From CAZEQJ01 sp964514385 (GTDB taxonomy: Bacteria; Bacteroidota; Bacteroidia; Cytophagales; Cyclobacteriaceae): a stretch of 64,000 nt of DNA. The notes under the pieces are model-generated. The model made no database searches. It was given only the letters and a program-made list of their open reading frames with translations, and had not been told where the DNA came from. Each line of letters begins with the position of its first letter. Position 1 is the stretch's first letter. The DNA is taken from contig CAZEQJ010000006.1 of NCBI GenBank assembly GCA_964514385.1, forward strand, positions 1 through 64,000. Direction: 5' to 3'. Below, piece after piece: positions 37,944 through 45,174 of this stretch. Both the position numbers and the translations under genes were made by a program.

Positions 37944-38064
37944 AACTTACCCCTGAAAACCCAATCGATGAGCCTCTACTACGAAAATGGTTTTTCGGAG
38001 AGGGAAGATTGTATCGAGACGGGCGTTAATCGAATTACACCAACTGCTCTGAATTTCTTAAAAT

Positions 38065-38268
38065 TTACCGCTTATGCTCCAGTATATCTCCAGGCTGGCA
38101 GTCAAGTGCTTCACAAATGGCATCCAGCGTAGAAAACCGCACTGCTTTTACTTTACTCTGTTTGAGTATCGACAGATTCACGGTTGATACACCTATTTTT
38201 TCGGAAAGCTCTTTCAGTTTCATTTTTCGCTTTGCCAGCATTACATCCAGATTTACGATTATGGCCAT
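38065..38268 (-). CDS. Small XRE/Cro-type HTH regulator
   Basis: A 67-residue protein consisting of one helix-turn-helix domain: LKELSEKIGVSTVNLSILKQSKVKAVRFSTLDAICEALDCQPGDILEH, typical of the XRE 'YozG-like' group that pairs with small membrane proteins. The ATG at 38268 is preferred over the one at 38274 only by homology with similar short regulators beginning MAIIVNLD. It lies 10 bp after a two-TM membrane protein gene on the same strand, so the two form an operon, the usual arrangement for this subfamily. Function of such pairs is unknown. Confidence 0.85.
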   Translation of the reverse strand: MAIIVNLDVMLAKRKMKLKELSEKIGVSTVNLSILKQSKVKAVRFSTLDAICEALDCQPGDILEHKR

Positions 38269-38278
38269 ATCCAAAGAT

Positions 38279-38815
38279 TTATACTGTGAAAGAATCTTCT
38301 ATTGCCTCGAATAACCGAATTCGGTTCTTTTGATTCTTGCCCCAGTCATATACCTGAAACAGGGTGACGGAACAGAACTTCATGGTAGTTTGGTCACCAT
38401 CAGGCTCAAATCTGATATATATATTTTCCCCCCATGACTGGAACGAAATGCGGGAAACAGTCAGGATTTCAAATGTTTCCCTTTTCATGTCTGACAGTTT
38501 GAAAGGCGATGCGTCAATTACCTCCAGCATCTTATCAAACATAAGGTCTGCAGCTAAATCAAACCGTAGCTCGGAGCTGGTTTTGGATGTCAGGATATTA
38601 AACCGACTGGTAAAATAATTTTTGAAATCCAGCGACCTGCGGATCACCAGGTTGAAAATGAAAAATCCAATAATCAATACTAATCCTATGAGGACAAAGG
38701 GATTATCGGATTGAAAATAGTATCCGATAAGAGCCGGTATGCCGACCAATAACAGAAAAAATGCGACCCATATTTTAACATCCCGAACCGCAGGTACATG
38801 TGTAATGTATTTCAT
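38279..38815 (-). CDS. Two-TM membrane protein of unknown function
   Basis: Predicted inner-membrane protein: two closely spaced hydrophobic helices (KIWVAFFLLLVGIPALIGYYF and FVLIGLVLIIGFFIFNLVI) followed by a soluble ~110-residue domain (LDFKNYFTSRFNILTSKTSSEL ... RLFEAIEDSFTV) with a beta-rich pattern. I do not recognise a named family. It is the upstream partner of the small XRE regulator, with 10 bp between them, suggesting that it may sense a membrane condition for that regulator; this is inference from arrangement only. Confidence 0.7.
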   Translation of the reverse strand: MKYITHVPAVRDVKIWVAFFLLLVGIPALIGYYFQSDNPFVLIGLVLIIGFFIFNLVIRRSLDFKNYFTSRFNILTSKTSSELRFDLAADLMFDKMLEVIDASPFKLSDMKRETFEILTVSRISFQSWGENIYIRFEPDGDQTTMKFCSVTLFQVYDWGKNQKNRIRLFEAIEDSFTV

Positions 38816-38981
38816 AGCAATATTTTTACGTGTAAAAGTAACTCTAAATTAATGATTTACAAATTTTTATTAATTTTTATCATTAATATTTATACGCAGA
38901 TAATTAAATTTTGTTTTTGAGCAAATACCTGTTTTTCCATTGCTTTTTATCTGAATAGAAATAGTTCAGTTATCTTCGTTG

Positions 38982-39488
38982 ATGACTAATGGATATAATC
39001 ATATGATTTATTCCGATGATCTTAAAAAGGCTGTAAGTAACCGTAAATCAAATCAGCAATTCCTTAATAAACTTAAAAAGCTGCGTCCCGGGGATCTGGA
39101 CGATCAGTTTCACTCCCTTCACCATGAGGTTTTTGAGGAAGTCGATTGTCTGTCATGTGCCAATTGTTGCAGTACTACCTCCCCTATTTTCCAAATGACG
39201 GACATTGAGCGGCTGGCAAAATCATTTAAAATGAAATCATCTGAATTCATTGACCAATACCTCATGCTGGACGAAGAAAACGATTATGTATTAAAAAGCT
39301 CCCCGTGCCCCTTCCTGGGATATGACAATAAATGCATCGTCTATGACGACCGCCCGAAAGCCTGCCGCGAATACCCTCACACCAATCGAAAACGTATGTA
39401 CCAGATAACCGGACTTACTTATAAAAATACCATGGTATGTCCGGCCGTCAGCCGGATTGTCAGCAGGCTAAAGGTATTTTACGGCTGA
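38982..39488 (+). CDS. YkgJ-family cysteine cluster protein (putative zinc/iron chelating)
   Basis: Carries the eight-cysteine-type signature of the family: VDCLSCANCCSTTSP, SSPCPFLGYDNKCIVYDDRPKACREYPHTN and a final VCPA. Family members are thought to bind a metal or Fe-S cluster, with unknown function. A start at ATG 38982 is used; ATG 39003 (MIYSDDLKK) is equally plausible and TTG 38979 is unlikely. It ends tail to tail with the methyltransferase, overlapping it by ten bases. Confidence 0.85.
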   Translation: MTNGYNHMIYSDDLKKAVSNRKSNQQFLNKLKKLRPGDLDDQFHSLHHEVFEEVDCLSCANCCSTTSPIFQMTDIERLAKSFKMKSSEFIDQYLMLDEENDYVLKSSPCPFLGYDNKCIVYDDRPKACREYPHTNRKRMYQITGLTYKNTMVCPAVSRIVSRLKVFYG

Positions 39489-40195
39489 ATACGGAAGAGA
39501 AACTGGTCGTTTGGATCTGTCGCCAGGATTTCAAAGTTAAGCTTCATTTTTTTCAGAATCGATCCCAGCGTCGCCGGGTCTACATAAACCCAGTCAAACC
39601 ATTCTCCTTTGACACCATCATATTCATATTGATACCTAACCTCTCCGTAATATCCGATTGGCGGCTGTATCTTTTCCTGATATAAATACGCGATATCTGA
39701 GCTATCCATCAGCAGCTGCCCACCCGGATGCAACATCTTCAATAGTGAGGAAATAAAGGTATTTACATGCTGCAAGGTACCGGCAAGCCCAAGACCATTC
39801 ATCATCACCAGAATAGTATCATATTTTCTGTTATGCTTCCTGTAGTCGGTAAATAACACATTAGAAATACCAGCTCTTTGCATAACCTCTACACATCCGG
39901 GTGAATTTTCAATGGCATATACCTCCTTCCCCATTTCCTGCAGGACGAGGCTATGGGCACCTGCACCTGCTCCAAGGTCCATTATACTGCCATGGCAATG
40001 TTGCAATGCAATATGCTCAAGTGACGTGAAATCTTCCTCATTACGGAAAAATACCTCGACCGGCATTTCTTCTGCTACATCATAGTTGTTGTGGATAATA
40101 AGCGGGCCTTTCGGGTTACCTACAAAAAAATCAAGTATCGCATGACCGTGTACATCTTTCAAATCAGTATGAATTAAATTAAAGACACGCTGCAA
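39479..40195 (-). CDS. Class I SAM-dependent methyltransferase
   Basis: Rossmann-fold methyltransferase; motif I is SIMDLGAGAGAHSLVLQEMG with the acidic end of strand 2 at VYAIENSP, and strand 4 reads YDTILVMMNGLGLAG. Target molecule unknown. The longest open frame begins at a TTG at 40237, but that lies inside a terminator-like hairpin, so the TTG at 40195 (reading QRVFNLIHTDLKDVHGHAILDF) is chosen; the residues from HGHAILDF on resemble the beginning of related proteins. No ATG exists nearby, so the start is uncertain. It is divergent from TetR with an operator-like palindrome between them. Confidence 0.78.
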   Translation of the reverse strand: MQRVFNLIHTDLKDVHGHAILDFFVGNPKGPLIIHNNYDVAEEMPVEVFFRNEEDFTSLEHIALQHCHGSIMDLGAGAGAHSLVLQEMGKEVYAIENSPGCVEVMQRAGISNVLFTDYRKHNRKYDTILVMMNGLGLAGTLQHVNTFISSLLKMLHPGGQLLMDSSDIAYLYQEKIQPPIGYYGEVRYQYEYDGVKGEWFDWVYVDPATLGSILKKMKLNFEILATDPNDQFLFRIQP

Positions 40196-40205
40196 AAATA
40201 GGGAT

Positions 40206-40241
40206 AAAAAAAATAACCAGCTGCCGGATACCGGCAACTGG
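40206..40241 (-). terminator. Terminator-like hairpin in the methyltransferase leader
   Basis: On the minus strand CCAGTTGCCGG-TAT-CCGGCAGCTGG (11-bp stem with one G-U) is followed by TTATTTTTTTTAT. It lies upstream of the methyltransferase, so it is either an attenuator in its leader or an end point for antisense transcription running through tetR from the flavoprotein gene. Confidence 0.6.
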
Positions 40242-40300
40242 CAGCGTTAGGCTTAATATTGAATATGCTCCTTAATACAAATATAACGAAAAATGAATAT

Positions 40301-40319
40301 GTGTTACTAACTGTAACAC
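40301..40319. promoter_or_regulatory. Probable TetR operator
   Basis: Perfect inverted repeat GTGTTAC-TAACT-GTAACAC, 19 bp, ending 16-22 bases ahead of the tetR-type gene and ~105 bp ahead of the divergent methyltransferase. Size, symmetry and position fit autoregulation by the adjacent TetR protein. Confidence 0.65.
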
Positions 40320-40334
40320 TTAAATTAATTACCT

Positions 40335-40904
40335 TTGATTGTGCGTGACTACATCATTCATAGGGAAAAGCCAGAAAAAGAAATCCGCTCGGATGCTTCC
40401 ATGAACCGGGAAGCAATCATTTTGGCTGCGAAAAAGCTTTTTTCATCCGGAGGATCGGATATATCCATGACTAACATTGCGAAAGAAGCCGGTGTATCCC
40501 GTGCTACGCTTTACCGCAATTTTCTGGATAAGTCCGATATTATCCTGGCGATTTTCCACCACAATATGGATATGCTTGGAAAATACGCGCGTCAGCACAA
40601 GGACAATCCGGACCTATTTTTTGCCCTGATGGAGGTGATCATAATCGAGCAGTCAAAATATCAATGGCTGGTAAATTCGCTCAAAAAAACAGACCCCTGT
40701 CTTGAGGAAAAAATATATCAGATCTTCGATGCCCCTGTCAGCCGGGCTAAGTCAAACGGTTTGTTACGCAACGACTTCGACATTAAAAAAGACCTGATGC
40801 TTCTGATCAATATGACAGGAGGAGCTATTATGAATGGCAGTGATCGTAACGATCTTATAAGACGGGCACTTGATCTGATTCGGGAGGGGGTTCAGGTTAG
40901 ATAG
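40335..40904 (+). CDS. TetR/AcrR family transcriptional regulator
   Basis: N-terminal TetR DNA-binding domain: RSDASMNREAIILAAKKLFSS, then the HTH SMTNIAKEAGVSRATLYRNFLDKSDII; C-terminal ligand-binding helical domain (~70-189) is not of a named subtype. The frame begins at TTG 40335, with GTG 40341 an alternative; both keep the conserved RSDA stretch, whereas the first ATG (40401) would cut it. A 19-bp palindrome just upstream is a likely self-operator. Downstream on the opposite strand is a flavodoxin-like reductase, a common neighbour for TetR regulators responding to electrophiles or quinones, so it may be the regulated target. Confidence 0.9.
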   Translation: MIVRDYIIHREKPEKEIRSDASMNREAIILAAKKLFSSGGSDISMTNIAKEAGVSRATLYRNFLDKSDIILAIFHHNMDMLGKYARQHKDNPDLFFALMEVIIIEQSKYQWLVNSLKKTDPCLEEKIYQIFDAPVSRAKSNGLLRNDFDIKKDLMLLINMTGGAIMNGSDRNDLIRRALDLIREGVQVR

Positions 40905-40927
40905 GCTTTGACCAGATAATTTTTACG

Positions 40928-41635
40928 CTAATCATACGTCGGTGGCTGGAATTTCCAACGTTCACCTTTTTCCCATTTCGTAGCTGAATTTCCAGTTACC
41001 GGGTATCCTGACTGCAACATCAACCCCATATGCATCAGGTTGTAGGTCATAAAGGTTGTGTTGCGATTGGTAAATTCATTCTGAAATGCCCCGGACTCCG
41101 GATCGAGATAGCTGGGACCAGGGCCTGCCTCACCAATCCATCCGGCATCGGCCTGCGGCGGAATGGTATACCCTATATGCTGTAATGCATACAGAATGCC
41201 CATGGCACAATGCTTGATCCCGTCTTCATTACCTGTAATCAGACAACCACCTGCTTTTCCATAATAAAGATATTGGCCGTTATCATTTTTTTTGCCACTC
41301 ATGCTGTAAAGCCTTTCAATCAGCAGCTGTGCTACTGATGATTTCTCACCCAGCCATATGGGGGAACCTATAATCAGGATATCCGCAGCAAATATTTTTT
41401 CGAACAGCGCAGGCCACTCGTCCTCCTGCCAGCCCTGTTTAGTCATGTCAGGCTGCATGCCGGTTGCCACATTATGATCGACCAACCGGATATAGTCGGT
41501 CGATACTCCTTCTTTATCCATAATATTGCGGGAAATGTCCATTAGTCTTTCAGTATTGCTTCTCTCAGGCGATCGCTTTAAGGTACAGTTGACATACATG
41601 GCCTTCAGGCCACTGAAATTTGGGGTAGAGTCCAT
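40928..41635 (-). CDS. Flavodoxin-family NAD(P)H-dependent oxidoreductase
   Basis: FMN-binding flavodoxin-like fold: first strand and phosphate loop GLKAMYVNCTLKRSPERSNTERL (loop TLKRSPERSN), second flavin segment ADILIIGSPIWLGEKSSVAQLLIERL (the GSPIWLG turn), and GKAGGCLITGNEDG around the third. These enzymes reduce quinones, azo or nitro compounds, or serve as general FMN reductases; the substrate here is unknown. Soluble cytoplasmic protein of 235 aa, slightly longer than typical. Convergent with tetR 23 bp away. Confidence 0.85.
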   Translation of the reverse strand: MDSTPNFSGLKAMYVNCTLKRSPERSNTERLMDISRNIMDKEGVSTDYIRLVDHNVATGMQPDMTKQGWQEDEWPALFEKIFAADILIIGSPIWLGEKSSVAQLLIERLYSMSGKKNDNGQYLYYGKAGGCLITGNEDGIKHCAMGILYALQHIGYTIPPQADAGWIGEAGPGPSYLDPESGAFQNEFTNRNTTFMTYNLMHMGLMLQSGYPVTGNSATKWEKGERWKFQPPTYD

Positions 41636-41792
41636 AAGGTTTACAACTTTTGCATATCAGATAAGATACATAATCCGGGTGGGTATTAAAAAAAACAGCC
41701 TTAATATGGAGCTATTCGCAAATTTATTTTGTGAAAGAAAATCAGACCAAATAAAATAATACCTAAATTACTTCAAACAAATCCAGAATCTA

Positions 41793-42512
41793 TTGCAAAT
41801 AATAACAGCAAATCCGGAGCGTTTTACCGGAGATACCAAAAACAAACAGCAAACGCTGTCCGGAGCCTTTGATTATCCGGTTGCCCAAACTACGGAGTGG
41901 GTTGGCGTATCCATGACCAGCAGCAATTTCAGAAGTCATTTTCTTAGAATAAACGCAAAAGGTCAGCTGGTAGTAGCCCGGTCAATCAAGACTGGGTTTG
42001 GTTATTTTTTATTTGCCCTGGTAGGATATGCCCTGTTGGCTCTGACCATTGCGGGAGCGACACGCACAATCGAAGGAAGTGGTATTAATCATCCTGTAGC
42101 ACTTATATTCATCAGTCTCTTTGGACTGATATTTGCCTTTATCGGTACAGGATCTCTCTTTTTTGATAAAATGCTTGTATTTGATAAATACAATGGCTTT
42201 TGCTGGGTAGGAAGAAATATGCCAAACTCAACTAAGGGTGTTACTAAAACCAGAGGGAGTGTGGAATACATTAAAAAGCTGAAATTAGACAGATTTTCAG
42301 CTATTCAGATCCTGAAAAAGTCAGCGAGGAATTCAAGAGGTTACTTCAAAAGTTATGAACTAAACCTTATCCTGGATGATGGAGCAAGGCTGGGTGTGCT
42401 GAATCATATGCGCCTGAAGCATTTACGTGCTGATGCTGAAAAATTATCAGAGTATCTTAAAATCCCAGTACTGGACGTGGTAGAATTACAGGAATCCCAC
42501 GACGATGACTAG
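41793..42512 (+). CDS. Hypothetical membrane protein
   Basis: No family recognised. After a ~60-residue soluble N-terminus there are two hydrophobic helices (GYFLFALVGYALLALTIAGA and HPVALIFISLFGLIFAFIGTGSLFF), then a ~110-residue C-terminal domain (MLVFDKYNGFCWVGRN, YELNLILDDGARLGVLNHMRL) resembling PH-like or bPH membrane-associated domains, which is only a guess. The frame opens with TTG at 41793 and no ATG lies in the N-terminal part except one at codon 41, so the start is uncertain. Convergent with the next gene, 4 bp apart. Confidence 0.55.
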   Translation: MQIITANPERFTGDTKNKQQTLSGAFDYPVAQTTEWVGVSMTSSNFRSHFLRINAKGQLVVARSIKTGFGYFLFALVGYALLALTIAGATRTIEGSGINHPVALIFISLFGLIFAFIGTGSLFFDKMLVFDKYNGFCWVGRNMPNSTKGVTKTRGSVEYIKKLKLDRFSAIQILKKSARNSRGYFKSYELNLILDDGARLGVLNHMRLKHLRADAEKLSEYLKIPVLDVVELQESHDDD

Positions 42513-42516
42513 GTAG

Positions 42517-44190
42517 CTATTTACCAATAGCCAATAATCCTCCGATGATGCGCTCTGCAGCGATCTGTATCGAAGAGTCATCCGGCAATTGTATTTTATC
42601 TGCTTTCACGGGTTCTTGATCCGTATTTACGATATCACTTTGGGCTTTTTCCCGGTGAGCCAGCTGCTGAAGAAAGTTCCAGTAATCAAGTCTTTCCTTA
42701 CAGCTCACAACCCACACATTCGGAACAGCACACCGCACGAGCTGTCGGTTCTGGTCGGCCATCCAGATAAAGGGTATTTTTCCGTATAAAGCTTCCTCAT
42801 CCATTTCCAGATATTGTGAAAGTGGCACCGTTTGATCCTCAACGTAGCGTTCCGGAATCACCATGAGCTCAGCAGCCTTTTCTTCAAAAAGTGCCTTATA
42901 ATCAGCATATGTAAATTTTTCAGCCTTTGCCAGAGGAGCTGAGGTTCCTTTTTTTGTTTGAATTTCATATTCAGGCCAATCCCTATCGGGTTGCTCATTG
43001 GAGTCAATACCGATCCATTGCCCGTTTTGCCTGTTCATAGGCTGATAATAAAGCGAAGCAAAAAACCTGCCGGCTGTGGCTGCCGACAGATGCGGCCTTT
43101 CATCTCTGTTGGAATACAGAATCTGACCAATGGCCGGAAGGCTAGTATCTAAAGCGGCAGCCAGTCTCGACTTCACAGTATCTGCGTCGTCCATATGGCC
43201 CTGAAAAGCATACACATTGCGGTGTGCTAATGCCTGTGCAGTCAGTTCTTCCCTGAAAAACCGGGCGGCATCCTCCCATGCAATATCTTCATGCGGTTGA
43301 CTCACCAGGTCGTCACGAAGCACCATAAGCTTGACCGGCACACCAGTGGACAGCAGCTGCACCAATGATCCTATCTGACTTACTGCCCGCTGGTATCCGG
43401 TAATAACGACAACAGGGGGAAACAGCGTAAGCTCCTGCTTCTTCAGCTGATGCCAGCTGAAATGATTAAAATAGTCATCATGAATTTCAGGATTGTAACT
43501 GTCATCCGCCTCAAGTATGGCCATGCGCCAGGCTTTTATAAATTCTAAGAATAACTTTGCCTTATCCCTGAAAACCTGCTGTGCCTGGCGAAATATATCA
43601 TCTTTGGCTGGTATCAGTTCCGCTTTGGTAAGTACACTACCTGCCTCCTGTTCTTTTGCTATTTTTGTGCAAATGATTATGGCACCTTCAATCGAAAGCT
43701 GCTGGGTTAACCCCTTCCCGAGTGCTTCTAAAATTTCAGCCAGTCGCCGGACGCGTGCCTCCGGCAGGTCGATTTTCCTTCCCTCGGGAAGCACTGCTGA
43801 CAAACGATCAAATGCAATCATCTTGTCGGCAAAATTATAGGCTGAATGCATCTCATCAGCAGCTGACTTTTCCGTAGCGGAGCTGTAAAGCCGGTCAAGT
43901 TGTGCCATCAGCCCCTCAACCTGTGCAATAAATTCATGCGTGACAAGTTTAAAATGTGATGATAACTGATCCTGAAGCAATATCAGCGGGCTAATGGGGG
44001 CACTATCAGAAATTATAAAATGGCTGTTAAAAACCGAAGTAAGTCCCTTTGCCTTCAGCTCATCAGCACATGCACCGGTGCGATAAAAGCGACGTAGCTC
44101 TTTCCAAAAGCTGCTTTTTTCCTTTTCGCCTGCATTTTCGCATTGCGGAAGAGTGAAGATAATTTCGTTTGATGTCGTTACAGTTTCCAT
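42517..44190 (-). CDS. Stand-alone degenerate C-terminal module of pyruvate:ferredoxin oxidoreductase type (pseudo-TPP domain)
   Basis: Soluble 557-residue protein downstream of korB (9-bp gap) and hence korA-korB. Parts recall the C-terminal half of giant PFOR-type proteins: YQRAVSQIGSLVQLLSTGVP at 266-285 runs into KLMVLRDD (TPP-domain core strands), LAHRNVYAFQGHMDDADTV, RDWPEYEIQ, KFTYADYKALFEEKAAELMV, PLSQYLEMDEEALYGKIPFI and the terminal VSCKERLDYWNFLQQLA. The catalytic TPP signatures are lost: no GDG, and the SNTGGQ position reads LVSQPHED. Inference: a non-catalytic TPP-fold subunit that assembles with KorAB. Similarity is from memory and needs a profile search. The alternative is an unrelated hypothetical protein. 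Confidence 0.55.
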   Translation of the reverse strand: METVTTSNEIIFTLPQCENAGEKEKSSFWKELRRFYRTGACADELKAKGLTSVFNSHFIISDSAPISPLILLQDQLSSHFKLVTHEFIAQVEGLMAQLDRLYSSATEKSAADEMHSAYNFADKMIAFDRLSAVLPEGRKIDLPEARVRRLAEILEALGKGLTQQLSIEGAIIICTKIAKEQEAGSVLTKAELIPAKDDIFRQAQQVFRDKAKLFLEFIKAWRMAILEADDSYNPEIHDDYFNHFSWHQLKKQELTLFPPVVVITGYQRAVSQIGSLVQLLSTGVPVKLMVLRDDLVSQPHEDIAWEDAARFFREELTAQALAHRNVYAFQGHMDDADTVKSRLAAALDTSLPAIGQILYSNRDERPHLSAATAGRFFASLYYQPMNRQNGQWIGIDSNEQPDRDWPEYEIQTKKGTSAPLAKAEKFTYADYKALFEEKAAELMVIPERYVEDQTVPLSQYLEMDEEALYGKIPFIWMADQNRQLVRCAVPNVWVVSCKERLDYWNFLQQLAHREKAQSDIVNTDQEPVKADKIQLPDDSSIQIAAERIIGGLLAIGK

Positions 44191-44199
44191 ATTTTAAGA

Positions 44200-45174
44200 T
44201 TATATAGCAAAACGATCCATAAGGTGGTGAATGGCTTCCAGCCGGTGCTCTGAGGATATCCCCAGGTTGTGTGCACCATACTGATCGTACCTGAAGGCAT
44301 GCCTGTTCTGATAGAATAAGCCGATGGGCGTGGTCTCCTTTACCTGCTCGGCATACTCCCGTGCACGCACAATATCTGTGGGGTCATGCTGGATAACATG
44401 TTTGAATTTGCTCAATAGTTTATCATTTAGCGGAATGCCCTCATCATGGTGGAGCAGTGTAATGGCTTCCGGATCAGAAACAGCCGGCGACATGGCATCC
44501 TGCATAAAATGCGGACAACGCTGCACAATGCGGACAAAGGCAAAACCGGGATGCTCATAGGCCTTCCGGATCGTTGCCTGAAGATGTGCCGGCTTCCAGT
44601 CAACCGTCTGGGCAACGAAAGACACATTTGGAAAGCCTAAAGTAGCCTGTATGGGGTTAATTGGAGGCAATACTGAGCCATGTGGATGTGTATTGGAGTG
44701 AGTGCCGACCGGACTGGTCGGTGACGTCTGCTTTTTGGTAAGCCCGTAGATAGAGTTATCAAATAACAGGGCTACCATTTTCATGTTGTACCTGACAGCA
44801 TGCACCCAGTGGCCTGCCCCGATGGAGCAGCAGTCACCATCACCGGTAATTACAAAAACATTCAGATCGGGGCGCCTGAATTTTACTCCTTCGGCTACCG
44901 GGAAAGCCCTTCCATGCAGGCCATGGAAGCCATAGGTATTCATATAATGCGGAAAGCGGCTGCTACAACCGATTCCGGAAACAAAAACAGTCTTTTCAGG
45001 CGGTAACTGCTCTTCTGTACAGAGTTTTTTTACCGCAGCCAGGATCGTATGGGCACCACACCCAGAACACCAGCGTGCTGTACCGCAAAAATAGTCTTCC
45101 ATGCTAAATATGGATGGCTCCTCATGATCCTGCTGAAATTCACATATATCGGGTGAGATACTTATCATATTCAT
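44200..45174 (-). CDS. korB: 2-oxoacid:ferredoxin oxidoreductase, beta subunit (KorB-type)
   Basis: TPP-binding catalytic subunit converting a 2-oxoacid and CoA to acyl-CoA with reduced ferredoxin; in Bacteroidota most often the 2-oxoglutarate enzyme of the TCA cycle. Motifs: W35-CSGCGAHTILAAVKK near the N-terminus (cluster/TPP cysteine region), GIGCSSRFPHYMNTYGFHGLHGRA, the TPP signature GDGDCCSIGAGHW with the NSIYGLTKKQTSPT metal-binding end, and a C-terminal tail. ATG at 45174 overlaps the stop of korA by one base (TAATG), giving tight coupling. Length 324 aa is normal. Assignment to 2-oxoglutarate rather than pyruvate follows from the fused alpha/gamma partner and is not certain. Confidence 0.9.
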   Translation of the reverse strand: MNMISISPDICEFQQDHEEPSIFSMEDYFCGTARWCSGCGAHTILAAVKKLCTEEQLPPEKTVFVSGIGCSSRFPHYMNTYGFHGLHGRAFPVAEGVKFRRPDLNVFVITGDGDCCSIGAGHWVHAVRYNMKMVALLFDNSIYGLTKKQTSPTSPVGTHSNTHPHGSVLPPINPIQATLGFPNVSFVAQTVDWKPAHLQATIRKAYEHPGFAFVRIVQRCPHFMQDAMSPAVSDPEAITLLHHDEGIPLNDKLLSKFKHVIQHDPTDIVRAREYAEQVKETTPIGLFYQNRHAFRYDQYGAHNLGISSEHRLEAIHHLMDRFAI

